Shown here piece after piece: positions 63,813-64,000 of a DNA stretch of 64,000 nt. A program made the position numbers and the translations under genes. Each line of letters opens with the position of its first letter. The first letter of the stretch is position 1. The stretch spans positions 1-64,000 of the forward strand of contig RCAB01000253.1 in NCBI GenBank assembly GCA_003640385.1. The letters run 5' to 3'. The DNA comes from Setaria digitata (Eukaryota; Nematoda; Chromadorea; Rhabditida; Setariidae). The notes under the pieces are model-generated. The model saw only the letters and a program-made list of their open reading frames with translations, was not told where the DNA came from and ran no database searches.

Positions 63813-64000
63813 GTATTAGGCTTCTACCAAGTAATTTTAATATATGAACAAAAATTAATAGCTTTTTTTTTTTTTTAATTTAAAGGATCAGTAATATTGG
63901 GAAAATTTAGATATTGTTCTTCCATATATTGCAATGTTCCAGAGCTTTGGAAAAAGGAAGTTGTAAACAGACTAAAAGATTGTTTTACTCTTTGACTATA
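63813..64000. other. AT-rich end of window
   Basis: No feature recognised; a long T run lies near 63865-63876. It may be an intron of the candidate zinc-finger gene. Confidence 0.3.

Noticed and set aside
1..64000. CRISPR arrays, insertion sequences, tRNA or rRNA genes, endogenous viral sequences
   Set aside because: None recognised by eye; the intron-rich animal gene structure makes prokaryotic elements unlikely.

Overview
This window is nuclear DNA of a nematode, most likely a spirurid or filarial worm, though the species cannot be fixed from the sequence. It is AT-rich with many homopolymer runs. Genes are compact, with short GT-AG introns and a few likely GC-AG ones. The gene content includes an inversin/MLT-4 homologue, a secreted protein with two ET-type cysteine modules (a nematode family) and a glutamate-gated chloride channel. 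There are no bacterial operons, CRISPR arrays, rRNA genes or recognisable tRNA genes. Every gene model here was spliced by hand from conserved protein order, splice-site consensus and codon phase.

Layout: 1-1.6 kb, a doubtful minus-strand coding stretch. 1.8-5.8 kb (+), inversin-like mlt-4, 10 exons. 6.5-8.2 kb (-), unidentified acidic protein. 9.5-12.0 kb (-), secreted, probably GPI-anchored ET-module protein; one intron carries an assembly duplication marked by single Ns. 13.1-16.2 kb (-), pyridoxal kinase, 9 exons. 18.6-22.7 kb (-), ERp44, 12 exons plus a possible 5' extension. 23.3-25.6 kb (-), orphan exons and a secreted cysteine-rich protein. 27.6-31.8 kb (-), Ariadne-1 RBR ubiquitin ligase, 8 exons. 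32.7-34.1 kb (+), GPN2 GTPase, divergent from Ariadne-1. 34.1-38.5 kb, gene-poor. 39.9-44.8 kb (+), large unidentified Ser/Gln-rich protein. 45.9-46.4 kb (-), small two-exon candidate. 47.2-51.8 kb (+), CDT1 replication-licensing factor, 12 exons. 51.8-55.3 kb, mostly empty with one orphan exon pair. 55.4 kb (+), first exon of a zinc-binding protein. 56.4-60.8 kb (-), glutamate-gated chloride channel subunit, 10 exons. 60.8-64 kb, mostly noncoding with two candidate exons.

The genes do not form one pathway. They are housekeeping functions (vitamin B6 salvage, ER thiol quality control, ubiquitination, RNA polymerase assembly, replication licensing) mixed with worm-specific ones (molting, secreted surface protein, inhibitory ion channel). 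I found no convincing new multi-gene system. The best leads are the possible nesting of the channel gene inside an intron of a zinc-finger gene, the in-frame exons upstream of ERp44, the duplicated splice donor in ERp44, the exon fragment copied into a microsatellite in cdt-1, and several unassigned exons with strong splice signals.
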